Source: Sophora flavescens
Taxonomy: Eukaryota > Streptophyta > Magnoliopsida > Fabales > Fabaceae
Reading direction: 5' to 3'
DNA length: 64,000 nt
Assembly (NCBI GenBank): GCA_030762895.1
Contig: JAUPTC010000102.1
Span: forward strand, 36,870-100,869
Part shown: positions 22,300 through 32,520 of the stretch, piece after piece
Layout: every line of letters starts with the position of its first letter
Numbering within the stretch: the stretch's first letter is position 1
Notes under the pieces: generated by a model
What the model was told of the DNA's origin: nothing
Database searches by the model: none
Seen by the model: the letters and a program-made list of their open reading frames with translations, nothing else
Position numbers and translations under genes: made by a program

Positions 22300-23698
22300 T
22301 TCTTAACCCTTTCTCCTTTTTAATTTTCTTTTCCTTACTTTAATTCTGTTTTGTTTTGAATAAAGCTCCTGAATAATTTGAGAAGCTCAGGAGTTGTGTT
22401 TGTGTCTTGGTTATGGCAAGTTTATTGGATTTTATTAATTTTTGCATAGATTGATTGCATGATAGTGTTGACTGTTTTCCCCCTAGGATTTTAAAAAAAA
22501 TTTGAAAATTTGATCCCCATGTGATTGAAAACTGAACTTTGAGACTTTATTATGATGGCATGATTTATGATAAGTTTGGGGTGATAGGAAGCACACACTA
22601 GGGATAGAATCTCGTTCAAATAATTTGCATGAATGTCCAGGTGAGGTTTTGAGCCTCCAACATGTTTTTTTTTTACTGTGAGAAACTCTTTTAAGTCGCA
22701 CTTTCCTGAATTTGCTTGAATCTCTTTTTGATTTGCATGATTATATGTGTGTAGCAAATGATTTAGGCATTTTCTTTGTAAATAGCTACTTGGCCTAAAA
22801 TAACCAATTCCTAATGCATGTTCCCTAGTTAGCCCCATTGAGCCTATTAACCTGTTAATTCTTGATAACCTAATGTTATAAGCCCAAAAATCTGGAAAAC
22901 CATGTTAACCCGATCTTAGGATTAGGAGAGCATGTAATCTTAGAATGGGTGCAAGAAATTAAGTTTGGGGTGGCTACAGTAAATGTGTTGTTGGGATTGA
23001 GAAAAAAAAAACAGAAATGAAAATGAAAAAAAAAACAAAAAAAAAAAGAAAAAAAAAGAGAAAAAAGAAAAAAAAGTATTAGAAAATAAAAAGGCTGTAG
23101 TCACCCAAGGCATAAAATGAAAAATGAGAAAAGGAACTTGAGTGGAATTTCAAAGTGTAAATAAAGTTCATGCTCTCTTAAGTTCCTAGGGTCTTCAACC
23201 TAGTTTCCTTTGTATATCCTACCCTTAGCCAGGCCCCATTACAACCCATAAAAGACCTTTTGATGTTGCATGCATGTTTTCTGTGGAAATCATTTTGAGT
23301 TGAAAATCAAATTTATGGGAAGTGCTTCTGAAAAGTGAAATGAGTGAATTGTTGATAGCCTGACAAAAACTGAGCGATTGAGTGAAACACAAATTTCCCT
23401 TGTGAGGAAGGCAGTTGTTTGGATTTGGTGATCTCTCTTTTGTGTGTGACTTGGATCCCCACCTTAGATTTCTGATTGCCTGAATGATTAAGGTCTCAAC
23501 TGTTTAGAATGAAAGATTTTGGGGATTGTTTTGTTTGGAAAGGGGGAACATTGAAAAATATTTTGATAAATTGCTTGAAATCTGTGTGAAAGATGATTGA
23601 ATTCTTAAGCTTGCCATGTTTTGCCAGGTCTTGAGTCTTTTTAAGTTTTTAAGTTTTAGTTTGCTTGGGGACAAGCAAAGTTTAAGTTTGGGGTATTT
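22300..23698. other. Non-coding interior and polypurine tract
   Basis: There is no sustained frame. 22990-23090 is an A-rich tract with scattered G. 23640-23698 carries TTTAAGTTTTTAAG and GACAAGCAAAGTTTAAGTTTGGGG, the usual run-up to the 3' LTR in this lineage. Confidence 0.6.
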
Positions 23699-24954
23699 TG
23701 ATGAGCCTCTGTTTGACTGGTTTTATAACTAGTAAAGACCTTGGCTTTGTGCTTATTTTATATCATTTTCACCCAAATTAGACTTGATTGTCTCTAAGTA
23801 GTATTTTGAGTCTGTAAATTGTTTTTAAGTTAATTTAGTTGATTTAGAGTGAATAAAATATTTACTTTTATTTTCTGTTTTCAGGTAAATAAAAAGGAAT
23901 AATTCTGGAGTTTCTCGCCCCGCGAGAAGGCTGCTCGCCTCGCGACCCCGAAACTGACTGTTCCAAGAAAATGCAAAGTCTCTGGTTCGCCCCGCGAATA
24001 AATGGCTCGCCTCGCGAGTCATCCAACCATGAAAAGTCTGAGACGATCACGGCTTGCCCGTGTAGAAGGTCACGGGCGTTGCAGTTTGGGAATTTGAAGA
24101 GTTCGCCTCGCGAAGCTATGCTCGCCTCGCGAGAAGACCAAGAGTTGCAGACCTTTCGCATAATTCGCCTCGCGAGCAGTGCTTCGCCTCGCGAGGACTT
24201 GGATTCCAGAAATGTGTATATAAGTAGTCTTAGGCAGAACTGAAAGGCTGGTCAGAATTAGCCAGTTTTGGCTAGTTTCTGAGCTTGTTAGTCTTTTGTT
24301 TTTCTCTTAGTTTAATGTTTATTTCTGTAATGGAGAGCTAGTCTCCTAGGATTAATCTACTGCAATTGGTTTCTATTAACACTTGAGGTTCTGTGATTCC
24401 TGTCTCATTTGCTTTTCTCTTTTCAATGCCATATTATATGTTTCTGTTTGTTATTTCAGTAATGTATAGTGTGGTATTGTTTCATTTCGGTGATGCTATG
24501 TTCCTATATATAATCGCGTTTGTTATTTCGTGTGTGTTCATTCATGTTCGTTTGTTCATGAGGGCTTAACCCCGCTTGTTATTTCGGGAATAGGAGCATG
24601 CATCTGTAGTAGTGATTGCGTTGTTAATTGTTGCTACAACTGAAAGGGGATTAGAATCCGCTTAGGGCTTGGATTTATTTGAACCAATGATAGTGGGAAA
24701 CCAAGAACAGTAGGTTAATCGTTCTTTATTTTATTTGATAATATTTTAACTGCTTGTTTTCTTACTCTGTTTTTATTTTGTTTTCTTTATTTTAATTGCA
24801 CTCAATCCAAAACCCCCCAAAACTAACTTTTGATTTTCTGTTAATAATAACAACAACTAAAGAGTCCTTGAGAGACGATATCCGAGTTGTCGCTCTATAC
24901 TACATTATTTTTATAATCGCTCGTTCTTTTTGGCGCGTGGCGACAGCGCGTTCA
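23699..24954 (+). repeat. Athila-like 3' LTR
   Basis: 1256 bases, TG...TTCA, near-identical to 19739-21000, followed by target duplication CAATG. Confidence 0.93.
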
Positions 24955-25588
24955 CAATGCTTTGCCATTTAGGGTGCATTTGGGTAAACAACTTAATTAA
25001 GAGCTTATCACATAAGACCTTATCGCATGAGAGCTTATGCCATAAGCGCTTAAAGAAAGAAAAAGAAAGAAAAGGGCAAGAAAGGGGCATGGATTCAACT
25101 TGAGATGAGGCAGAAGTCAAGGGAGGAGAAAGGAGAGACTTATGATCCTGTATGTTTATCCGATATTGAATCTGATGATGAGTGGATCACTAAAAAAGAG
25201 GACCCTTGCTTCCCAGTTGATGCTTCATGGATGGACATACATGAGTCCTTTACTCTTGAAGAATGAGCTCCATCCAATAAAAGGAAGAGAGGTATTTATT
25301 TAAAATTTAAAACATATATTGGAGAAGTAATATTTAACTATAGTGTTAAAACATATATAGGAGAGTAATATTTAACTATAGTGTCATACTCAACAAGTTC
25401 TTTTTCTTATAGGTCCAACAAATTTGAATGCTAAGGCGAATAAGAAGGGAAAACCTGTCATGATAGGAGATGAGAGTGAAATTGAAGAGATAGTTGGAGA
25501 TGCAGAAGAAGAGAAATTGCATGAAATACTTGAGGATGAGGATGAACTGGGTGATATTGATCTTCGGGTTGATGATGAACGAGACTAG
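24955..25588 (+). pseudogene. hAT transposase C-terminal exons, degraded
   Basis: After a few codons continuing the BED exon, about 24965-25080 is AT-rich sequence with TTAAGAGCTTAT/ATAAGCGCTTA words. A coding frame then reads WIQLEMRQKSREEKGETYDP, LSDIESDDEWITKKEDP and so on, the usual acidic, tryptophan-bearing tail of plant hAT transposases. An in-frame TGA follows FTLEE at about 25265. Exon 1 ends AAGAGAG|GTATTT (25291/25292). An intron with a 38-bp internal duplication follows, and exon 2 (25413-25588) encodes GDESEIEEIVGDAEEEKLHE, then DDERD and a stop. The catalytic RNase H-like core and dimerisation domain are absent. Confidence 0.7.
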
Positions 25589-25784
25589 TCTAAAGTGTAG
25601 TTAGTTAGATTATGTTTTTTGAGGGCTGAAATTGAATAGTTGTTGGTTTTTTTGTTTATGACTTGAATCTTGAACTATTTTGAAGTTCATATATGACATA
25701 TCAACACATTTTTTGCTTATGTTACCTTATATTACTTGTTTATATCATATTTTTTTATTGATCATGTATCCACTACAACAGAAA

Positions 25785-26240
25785 AGGCTTTAGATAGCAT
25801 TTATGGATGCCTTTTAATAGCGTTTTTAAGCGCTATCTATGCCACCGCTATTAAAAGTCGTTAGCAATGATAGCATTTAATAAGTGCTATTAAAAGATGA
25901 CCTTAGATAGCGTTTCCGCTTACAAACGCTATCTAAAGGCAGACTTAAGATAGCGTTTGTACGCGGAAACGCTATCTAAAGGCAGACTTTAGATAGTGTT
26001 TGTATTAACAAATGCTATCTAAAGTCAGACTTTAGATAGCGTTTGTTTTAGTAAACGCTATCTAAAGACAGACTTTTGATAGCGTTTGTATTAATAAATG
26101 CTATCTAAAGTCTGCCTTTAGATAGCATTTGTTTAAACAAACGCTATCTAAAGGCATGCCATTAGATAGCATTTGTTTAAACAAACGCTATCTAAAGGCA
26201 TGCCATTAGATAGCGTTTTCTAAGAAAACACTATCTATTC
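25785..26240. repeat. CACTA left subterminal repeat array
   Basis: About a dozen copies of TAGATAGCGTTT and its inverse AAACGCTATCTA alternate, often as hairpin pairs such as GATAGCATTTGTTTAAACAA followed by ACGCTATC. Spacer words AAGGCAGACTT and GGCATGCCATTAGATAGC recur. In this class, subterminal repeats bind the transposase accessory protein. Confidence 0.9.
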
Positions 26241-26663
26241 CCTTTTTTTTTAGTTTACCTATTTCTTAACTTTACCTCAATTCCTGCATATTGTTTATAA
26301 AAAACAGAAGGTTTACATAAAGAAATGAAGCACAATCCAAATTATGGGTAGCAAATAAAACCCAGACACTTAAGTTACTTGTACCAAACCATATGCATAC
26401 AATAAACTACTTTGATAGAAAGTATTCCATCAAAAAACTGTGTAGCACCATCAATATATTGAACACGTAATAATAAAGGCATATAGCAAATCTTCAAATC
26501 ATCAAATGCTATACTCAATAGTCCCTATAGATGAAAGTGACCCAATTGCATACGCTTCAGCTACTATGTCTGACCCAATTGCATACATATCAGTTAATAT
26601 AATTTAACCAAGAATTGTTTCATCCATTTACAGTACAATACAAAGTTTAGACAACAAGCGTAA

Positions 26664-27107
26664 TCAAATAAACTTTTCAACAATATAGCGACACCAATCT
26701 TCCTTGACTTTAGATAGTTGAGCAGTGGAGTATGTGGAGCATTTGAAGTCAGGGAAGTACTGCGACATAAAAATTAAATAAATTAAATTACAATTGCTAA
26801 AACATTTGAACAGTCACAGTTAAAAGCTAAGTAAACAACAAGCACTGAAACTACATACCGCCATTGGTATTTTAACTTGGTTCTGTAAGATAATTTCCTT
26901 CATGAAACGCATAACATAATACCCACAATTTGTATTGTTGGTTGTCTTGGGCACTGTAAAAAATAAAATAGTAAATCAATATAGTTTTTTTTAACTAATT
27001 GCGCATTAAGTTTTTGTAAATATACCTCTATCCGAATCCATTTAATGTTGGTTGCCTTTAAATGAGGCACCTTAGCTCCGCTACGTGCGCGATAAACTTG
27101 CAAAACA
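26664..27107 (-). CDS. Ulp1/C48-like cysteine peptidase, C-terminal exons carried by the CACTA element
   Basis: Three minus-strand exons splice cleanly. 27107-27026 ends GGATAGAG|GTATAT and encodes VLQVYRARSGAKVPHLK, then NIKWIRIE. 26953-26859 starts after TTTTACAG, ends GGCG|GTATGTAG, and encodes PKTTNNTNCGYYVMRFMKEI. 26759-26664 starts after GTCGCAG, reads YFPDFKCSTYSTAQLSKVKE, then DWCRYIVEKFI and a stop. The block WxxxxxP...NNTxCGYYVMRxMKEI holds the catalytic cysteine of Ulp1-like SUMO proteases found inside many plant CACTA and Mutator elements. The catalytic His/Asp exons should lie upstream (higher coordinates) but I could not place them. Exon joints keep the frame, so the gene may be expressed. 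Confidence 0.7.
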
Positions 27108-28448
27108 CTAATCACAAAATCAAACAGACTTTATTAAGAAACATATTTTCAATCATCACAAACACACGCATGGATTTTCCAACAAAAAATCTCAATGGTA
27201 ACATCGAAATACAAAATGAAGGTTCCGGTTGCTTTTTTTACTTTGAACCACAACCCAGTATATGTAGCATTAAATCACAATACAGGTGACCGAACCTGAT
27301 CTCCACTAATGCACAGAAAAATGAATGGTAACCATAAAATGGATCATGTGTAGCAGCAATTAACTTAAACATATTGATGACTCAGTTTTGTTTTCAAACC
27401 CCATACTCTTTAGATCATATTTGACAACACCAAGCTTACTTCCAAATTTCATAAAAGTGAAGCCAAAGCTAATACATCAAGCATAGCTAGATAGTGCCTA
27501 CCTATGAATTTCTCTGTTTTGAGGACTAGTTTAACTATCGGTATTTGTCAACTTTATTATCTAAATAATAAAGAGATGGAAAACAGAAAGAACAAAAAAA
27601 AAAAAAAATAGAGCAGACATGCTATATGTTTTAGTTGGGTGTTGCAGTGTTAGTTTTCCTGTTCTTTTTCCAATTTCTCCCTTTTGTTTCTACCTGTTCT
27701 TTATTTGTATTTACTTTAATAGGTTGGTACACCCAACCCAGCCTAACTTTGTTATATACATGGAAGAGGGAGATATATCACTGAAAATTCAAAGCAAAAA
27801 GCCAATAACAAAAAAGCATGAAATCAAAAAACATAAGCACTCAATGAACAAGGCAATTATTTTAAGGATACAATAACAAGAGTTATAAAACATGTATTTG
27901 ATTATTCAGATGTGCTAAATGCCAAGAGATCAGCAAGTGGAATTCAAAACAACCATGTACCCTCAAATTGACAAAGGAAAATCACACAACATTCCAAGTA
28001 TGCAACCACTCAATGAATATTGGTTGTAGTCAACTTCACAGGAAACAAAGGGTGTGCTATTGAAACCCAAAACCTGTAATAGAGAGAAGCAAAAAAATTC
28101 AAATTTGAGATAGGAAATCTATTTCAATTAGAAGAAAATATAATAGAAAAAAGAAGGAAAACCCAATCAATATAACAAACTTAGCATATGCCAGAGTATC
28201 CTTATCAGATCCTTGAAATGAAAAATAATATTAAATAAAAGTATGAAAGCCTCACGAAACACGATAATAATTATATAGGGAAAGAAAAGTTTGCAACACA
28301 GCAACATGAGTAAAAAAAAATTGACAGTGTTATAAATAAAGCTGAGAATGCTCACTCTCTGATCTCATAAACTAAAAAATATTCTTTTTCTCTAAATTAC
28401 TTCCAAGTTCCAAGTCAATGACTCAAGGATGAGTTAGGATGAACTCAC

Positions 28449-28511
28449 CAAGAGATGTGTCAAGGACTCATGGGCGAAACCATTAACGCCAGTTCCGGTG
28501 CTTGACACAAG
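28449..28511 (-). other. Candidate exon in the CACTA interior
   Basis: On the minus strand a 63-base segment lies between TGATTTTGCAG and GTGAGTTC, good acceptor and donor sites. It encodes LVSSTGTGVNGFAHESLTHL plus one leucine with no stop. The product is unknown. Confidence 0.4.
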
Positions 28512-30047
28512 CTGCAAAATCATTAGATTGCACATTATCATGGTGTAATTTTAAAAAAATGAAGGAAAGAAAAGTCATGAAACAGGAGGCACTAGGCAGA
28601 ACCAGATAATCATCAATGGAAGGAAGGTTAGCTACCAATTTTATAATAAATCATACAATTACAAAGTCAAAAACATAAGAAGGGAGGGAGGGAGCATTTG
28701 AAGCTGAGACATAGAGAGAGTGTTTGAGGCTTGAGCAAGAGTGAGAGGTAGAAGGAGTGAGAGGGTCATGAAGGATAGAGAAAACAGAGTGAGAAATAGT
28801 TTATAGAAAGAAAAATGAATCAGTTTTAAGTAAGAAAGGATATTTTACCTTAAAAAAAGTAGGAAAGGATGCAGTGTGGCTAATATGTCGCTAATTAACT
28901 TAAAAAGACTTGTGACAAAAAAATGCAAAAAAGGATGAGCTCTCATTATGAGCTAAGCCTTCTCTTGTGTAACATCTATGCAACATTGAATGCAAGCAGT
29001 TCGAGAGACTGAGAAGCATTAAGCCTTGGATCACAATGAGTCTGGTAGTGTGAACTCAATTTATAAGTAATATATCCGGGAGCCCCCAACACATTATGTA
29101 TCTGAATATACATGATTACACAATAATAGAAGCTTTTGACAAAATTGCAAAAAAGGATGAGGATATAACAACAACCACAATGACAAATAAAAATTTACAC
29201 GTATGAAAGGCCAAGAAGAACATGCTGCAAGATGTAAAAGATTGACCCGATGCAATATCACAATACAAACAGTACCACCTAAAACTACTTGTAACTTAGA
29301 AGCACAAAATCATACATCCATCGGCCCTTTTTAGTTTTTCTTTTTCAAATAAAATTAAAATATAATTTGATTCAATTAAGGTTAATGTTCTCAATCACAA
29401 TTGCCAAATGGGTCTCTTTAAATAGAGAAGGAAGAAAAAAAAACAAAATATTCTCAGTCAAATTTGGCATATGCAACAGGAAAAAAACAGACACTCACAT
29501 TCATATAAGACGTTACTTAACTCTACAAACACTACCATACCTGAGAATGGTCAAGTGAAAATTTAAGTTTAGCATCCAACAAACAGAACCCAAAAAAAAG
29601 AAGTCGTCATCACTGCATTGAGTCTCTTACCATCCACTAAACTATCAAAACATTATCGGCCAACTTCATTCTTCTTCCAAACATCATTGTGGAAGAGAAT
29701 CATTCCTTCTCAATTTCCTTCACTTGAATGTCTTTAGTTTTTTTCCTCCTAAATATGCAAAAGGAACTGTTCAGTTCTGCAAACAGATTCAAGAAAAAAG
29801 AAAAAAGAAGACATAGGTAAGTATTTTAGTATCTTCCTGAGTAGTCCAAAGGTCCCTTTTCACACTGGATTTGTCGCTGCAAGCAGGTTTTCCCATTCTT
29901 CCATGATTACTTCACAACTTTAATCAGATGTAGTGCTCCCAGCAATTAAAGCCCCATTGAATCAAACTAACAATATCAGAATGTATGATTCAACAGTCAA
30001 GTAAACTAATCATAAGACAGTAAAAAGAAAATAGTATGATAACAAAC

Positions 30048-30224
30048 CACTTGTTGCAAGTTGTCTAGTGCCCCGGCAGCCATCACTTCAGCCTCCCATT
30101 TCAACTGCAACTCAAATAGTTCATAATTGAAACACCTACGAATGATATCTTATACATATAAATGATATAACTTATTTAAGATGCACCAACCTTGATGGTT
30201 GTCAACATCCATTCCAGGAACTGG
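30048..30224 (-). other. Two candidate exons in the CACTA interior
   Basis: On the minus strand 30224-30191 (after CATATTACAG, before GTTGGTGC) encodes PVPGMDVDNHQ. A second stretch, about 30110-30048, encodes LQLKWEAEVMAAGALDNLQQ. Both are in open frame with splice-like borders. No family is recognised. They may be upstream exons of the peptidase gene or captured host exons. Confidence 0.35.
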
Positions 30225-30594
30225 CTGTAATATGACAAAATATTTACTGTCAAAAGCATTGAAAAAACAAGACCCTTTTGACATGCCAGATTTATTCCCA
30301 TTGATAACATTTATTCATATCAGAACAATTCAAAATACAGCCAAAAAATAAATGAATATTGTTGAGGAAAACAAAATCGAATAAATGTTAAGAAGAAAGT
30401 GCAGGCGCCTTATGTTCGATAAAATGAAAATCCTTAACCCAGAACATAATTGTAAAATAAAATAAAAAACAGAGAAGAAAGAATGTTTTATTCCCATGAC
30501 CCAAATCAAAAAGACGAAGAAGCAAGGTTAAAAAATGAAGATACCCGAAAGTGCAAGGTGGTTATGTTTCAAAAGGAAGACAAAACCAAGATTT

Positions 30595-31194
30595 TTAAAA
30601 TACCCTCACACAATTGGCTACCAAATCAAAACAACAAACAAATAGCAGAAATTCACAATAGCCATCGATCAACATACCTAAACAACAAACAAAGACGAAC
30701 CTACAAAATTCACAATCAACATACCCAGAAGTGATTTGAAGGAAACGATAGCCATTGATTATACCACCAGGCCGTGATTCAATATAGTAGAAATTGATAC
30801 CCCTGGAAGCTTCAAAAAGAGCCCTAAAAAAATGAACAAAAAGCTGACCCAGAGTTCCATTATTATGCTTTATTTCATCTTTAAAAAATGAACAAAAAGC
30901 AGACCCAGAGTTCCATAATTTTCCATAACGAAGAAAAAAAGTTACAAAACGAACCTGGAATGACGAGTAGGGACGCAGAGATAGGGACGAGGTCTGGTGA
31001 GTGACTAAGCAACAAAGGGGACGAGCTCTCTGGATACAATGAGAGGATGCATGAATCTGCATTGGAGAGACGAGTGATTCAGAGTGAAGGGAGGCAATAG
31101 CGGCCAGTGATGAACTGAGGATGTTAGGGTACGTAGAAACTGAGAATCGAAGGATCAAAGCATACGCGCGCGCGGGTAGTTCTAAAATCAGCAA
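30595..31194 (-). other. Long open frame near the CACTA right end, function unknown
   Basis: A 199-codon minus-strand frame is open from 31194 to 30595, starting just inside the right subterminal array, where a transposon promoter and first exon would be expected. The composition is rich in serine, phenylalanine and cysteine, and it includes a repeated phrase (SGSAFCSFFKDEIKHNNGT, then LGQLFVHFFRALF). It has the hydrophobic, uneven look of 5' leader or intron read-through and no known motif. Confidence 0.25.
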
Positions 31195-31204
31195 AGGTAA
31201 TCAC

Positions 31205-31580
31205 CTAAGATAGCGTTTCTAACTTTAAACGCTATCTAAAGGTTACCTTTTAGTAGCATTTCATTTTACAAATGATATTAAAAGTTGATTTTATTTTATT
31301 TATTTATTGCAAATTAGAAAAGATAGCGTTTCCGTGAGGAACCGCTATCTTAGGTGGTTAGTTAAGATAGCGCTTCATAAAGGAAGCGCTATCTTTTCCT
31401 GTAGCTTGACTTTTAATAGCGGTTCCTTAAGGAAACGCTATCTTAGGTGATACCTAAGATAGCATTTCTTATCACCTAAGATAGCGTTTCCTTAAGGAAC
31501 CGCTATTAAAAGTCCCCCCATCACTTTTAATAGCATTTTCGCACGGAAATGCTATAAGAGGTGCGTTATTAAAAGTCTAA
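31205..31580. repeat. CACTA right subterminal repeat array
   Basis: GATAGCGTTTCC, GAAACGCTATCTTAGG and TAATAGCGGTTCC words alternate in both orientations, the counterpart of 25785-26240. Confidence 0.9.
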
Positions 31581-31687
31581 TATGTTGTAGTGATCTTACG
31601 ATACATAATAAGATACGATTCACGATTCGAAAAATAGGTCTTTCCTATACACGATACGTATCTCGATTTGATAACCATGGATTTAAT

Positions 31688-32512
31688 CTTTATATTTGAA
31701 TTTAATCAAATGTTTCTGCGCATTTTAATTCTTTTATACCAAACAATGGGGAAATTTACAAAGGAAAATTAGGCCAGGCCCCAGGTGGATAATCCTTCTT
31801 CCCTTGAACCCAACTCCAAGCCTCATTTCACTGCCTTATCCTTGAAATCTGCCACCAAGTTTCATTTTTTTAAAGTCAGGCCTCAAGAAATTCAAGTCAA
31901 ACACTGCATCCAACAACTCTGCTTCTGTTGCTCAAAATCAAAAACAACCAGAGATTCAGATTCCAGAACAGCAAAACCATGTAGACAGAATGCTCTTCAT
32001 TGTTAATTTCATAGTGGAAGAGGACCCATATATGTGTTTGCCCACCAGAGGTAACAACTCAAAAAGGTAACAAAACAAATCCCAAAACCAGAAGCAAAAC
32101 TTGAAGGAGCCGCCTTACTTTTTGGCAGCAAACGTTTCTAAAAGGAAGAAATAAACAAGTCTCACCTGCTACTGGGAAGAAGAAAATAAAACAATGAGCA
32201 AGAAGTGGTTTAGCTCTGTACTAAAGTGAGAGAACGAGAAGAGAAGAAGGAAGTTGGGTTGAGGTGCTTTCGTGGGACCCATGTTTTAATGAGTTGTCGG
32301 TTGTTAATAGGGTGTGTCTAAACGTGACGTGTTAGGGTTGTGCCTATCTAAGATATCTCTCTGTCCTACAGCCGCTTCTTCATATTGAACGTGTGTCGGA
32401 ATTTATTTTTTAATTTTTTTAAATTGAAGACCTCCGATACTCCACCGACGCATGTCGATGGCGTATAGCCGCGTATCGGGACGTAGAAAATTTGTGTATC
32501 GGTGCTTCATAG
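31688..32512. other. Right arm of the outer hAT-like element
   Basis: 32190-32370 is the inverted partner of 18400-18760 (ACATGGGTCCCACGAAAGCA when reverse-complemented). The plus-strand frame 31785-32006 is not recognised. The end shows CGTATCGGGACG and the terminal CACCGATACAC words. Confidence 0.5.
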
Positions 32513-32520
32513 TGTGCAAT

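Larger units (their letters stand above)
19739..24954 (+). mobile_element. Complete non-autonomous Athila-like Ty3 element
   Basis: 5' LTR 19739-21000, PBS TGGCGCCGTTGTCGGGGA (21006-21023), interior 21001-23698 without pol, polypurine-like AAGTTTAAGTTTGGGGTATT just before the 3' LTR, and 3' LTR 23699-24954. Target duplication CAATG (19734-19738 and 24955-24959) proves a clean insertion into the hAT BED exon. The LTRs differ by only about fifteen small changes by eye, so insertion is fairly recent. The Gag core present in the related copy at 2935 is deleted here. Confidence 0.93.
26241..31204. other. CACTA interior outside the named exons
   Basis: It is AT-rich and intron-like, with good minus-strand splice sites scattered through it. 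No TNP2/TNPA transposase motif was seen on either strand. A 16-base A run lies at 27595-27610. GGGAGGGAGGGAGC at 28683-28696 is a short G-rich tract. Confidence 0.5.
25771..31592 (-). mobile_element. CACTA (En/Spm-type) transposon
   Basis: The left end is CACTACAACAGAAAAGGC. The right end, reverse-complemented, is CACTACAACATATTAGAC. The 3-bp target duplication ATC lies on both sides (25768-25770; 31593-31595). Dense subterminal arrays of GATAGCGTTT and AAACGCTATC occur at 25785-26240 and 31205-31580. About 5 kb lies between. It carries a minus-strand peptidase gene but no recognisable TNP2-like transposase, so it probably moves in trans. It sits in the intron/3' part of the host hAT element. 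Confidence 0.93.
18777..31679 (+). mobile_element. hAT transposon with two nested insertions
   Basis: Flanked by the perfect 8-bp duplication GATTTAAT (18769-18776 and 31680-31687), the hallmark of hAT. Left end CAGTGTAGTAAGTATCGTAC; right end, reverse-complemented, CATGGTTATCAAATCGAGAT. Both ends carry many GTATCG/CGATAC words. The plus strand encodes a BED-finger N-terminus (to 19738) and a hAT-style C-terminus (25080-25588). The Athila-like (19739-24954) and CACTA (25771-31592) elements account for most of the length. The central transposase domain is missing, so it is a defective, internally deleted copy. Confidence 0.85.
17868..32512. mobile_element. Outer hAT-like fold-back transposon hosting the nest
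   Basis: The left end reads CTATGATGAACAGATACGATA. The reverse complement of the right end reads CTATGAAGCACCGATACAC. Both are followed by degenerate GATACG/CGGATACG words. The flanks TACGCAAT (17860-17867) and TGTGCAAT (32513-32520) agree at 6 of 8 bases, as expected for an old 8-bp hAT duplication. Long inner inverted arms support the unit: AAAACATGGGTCACGAAAGC and CACTTTACGGAGCTAAATCA on the left (18400-18760) recur, inverted, at about 32190-32370. No transposase of its own is seen, so it is probably non-autonomous. Confidence 0.55.

Noticed and set aside
24965..25070. A possible small MITE in the hAT 3' part (TTAAGAGCTTAT/ATAAGCGCTTA words)
   Set aside because: No clear terminal pair or target duplication could be fixed; it may be the edge of the internal deletion in the hAT element.
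25785..26240. Possible CRISPR-like array
   Set aside because: The repeats alternate in orientation, have irregular spacing and flank CACTA termini; they are transposon subterminal repeats in a plant genome.
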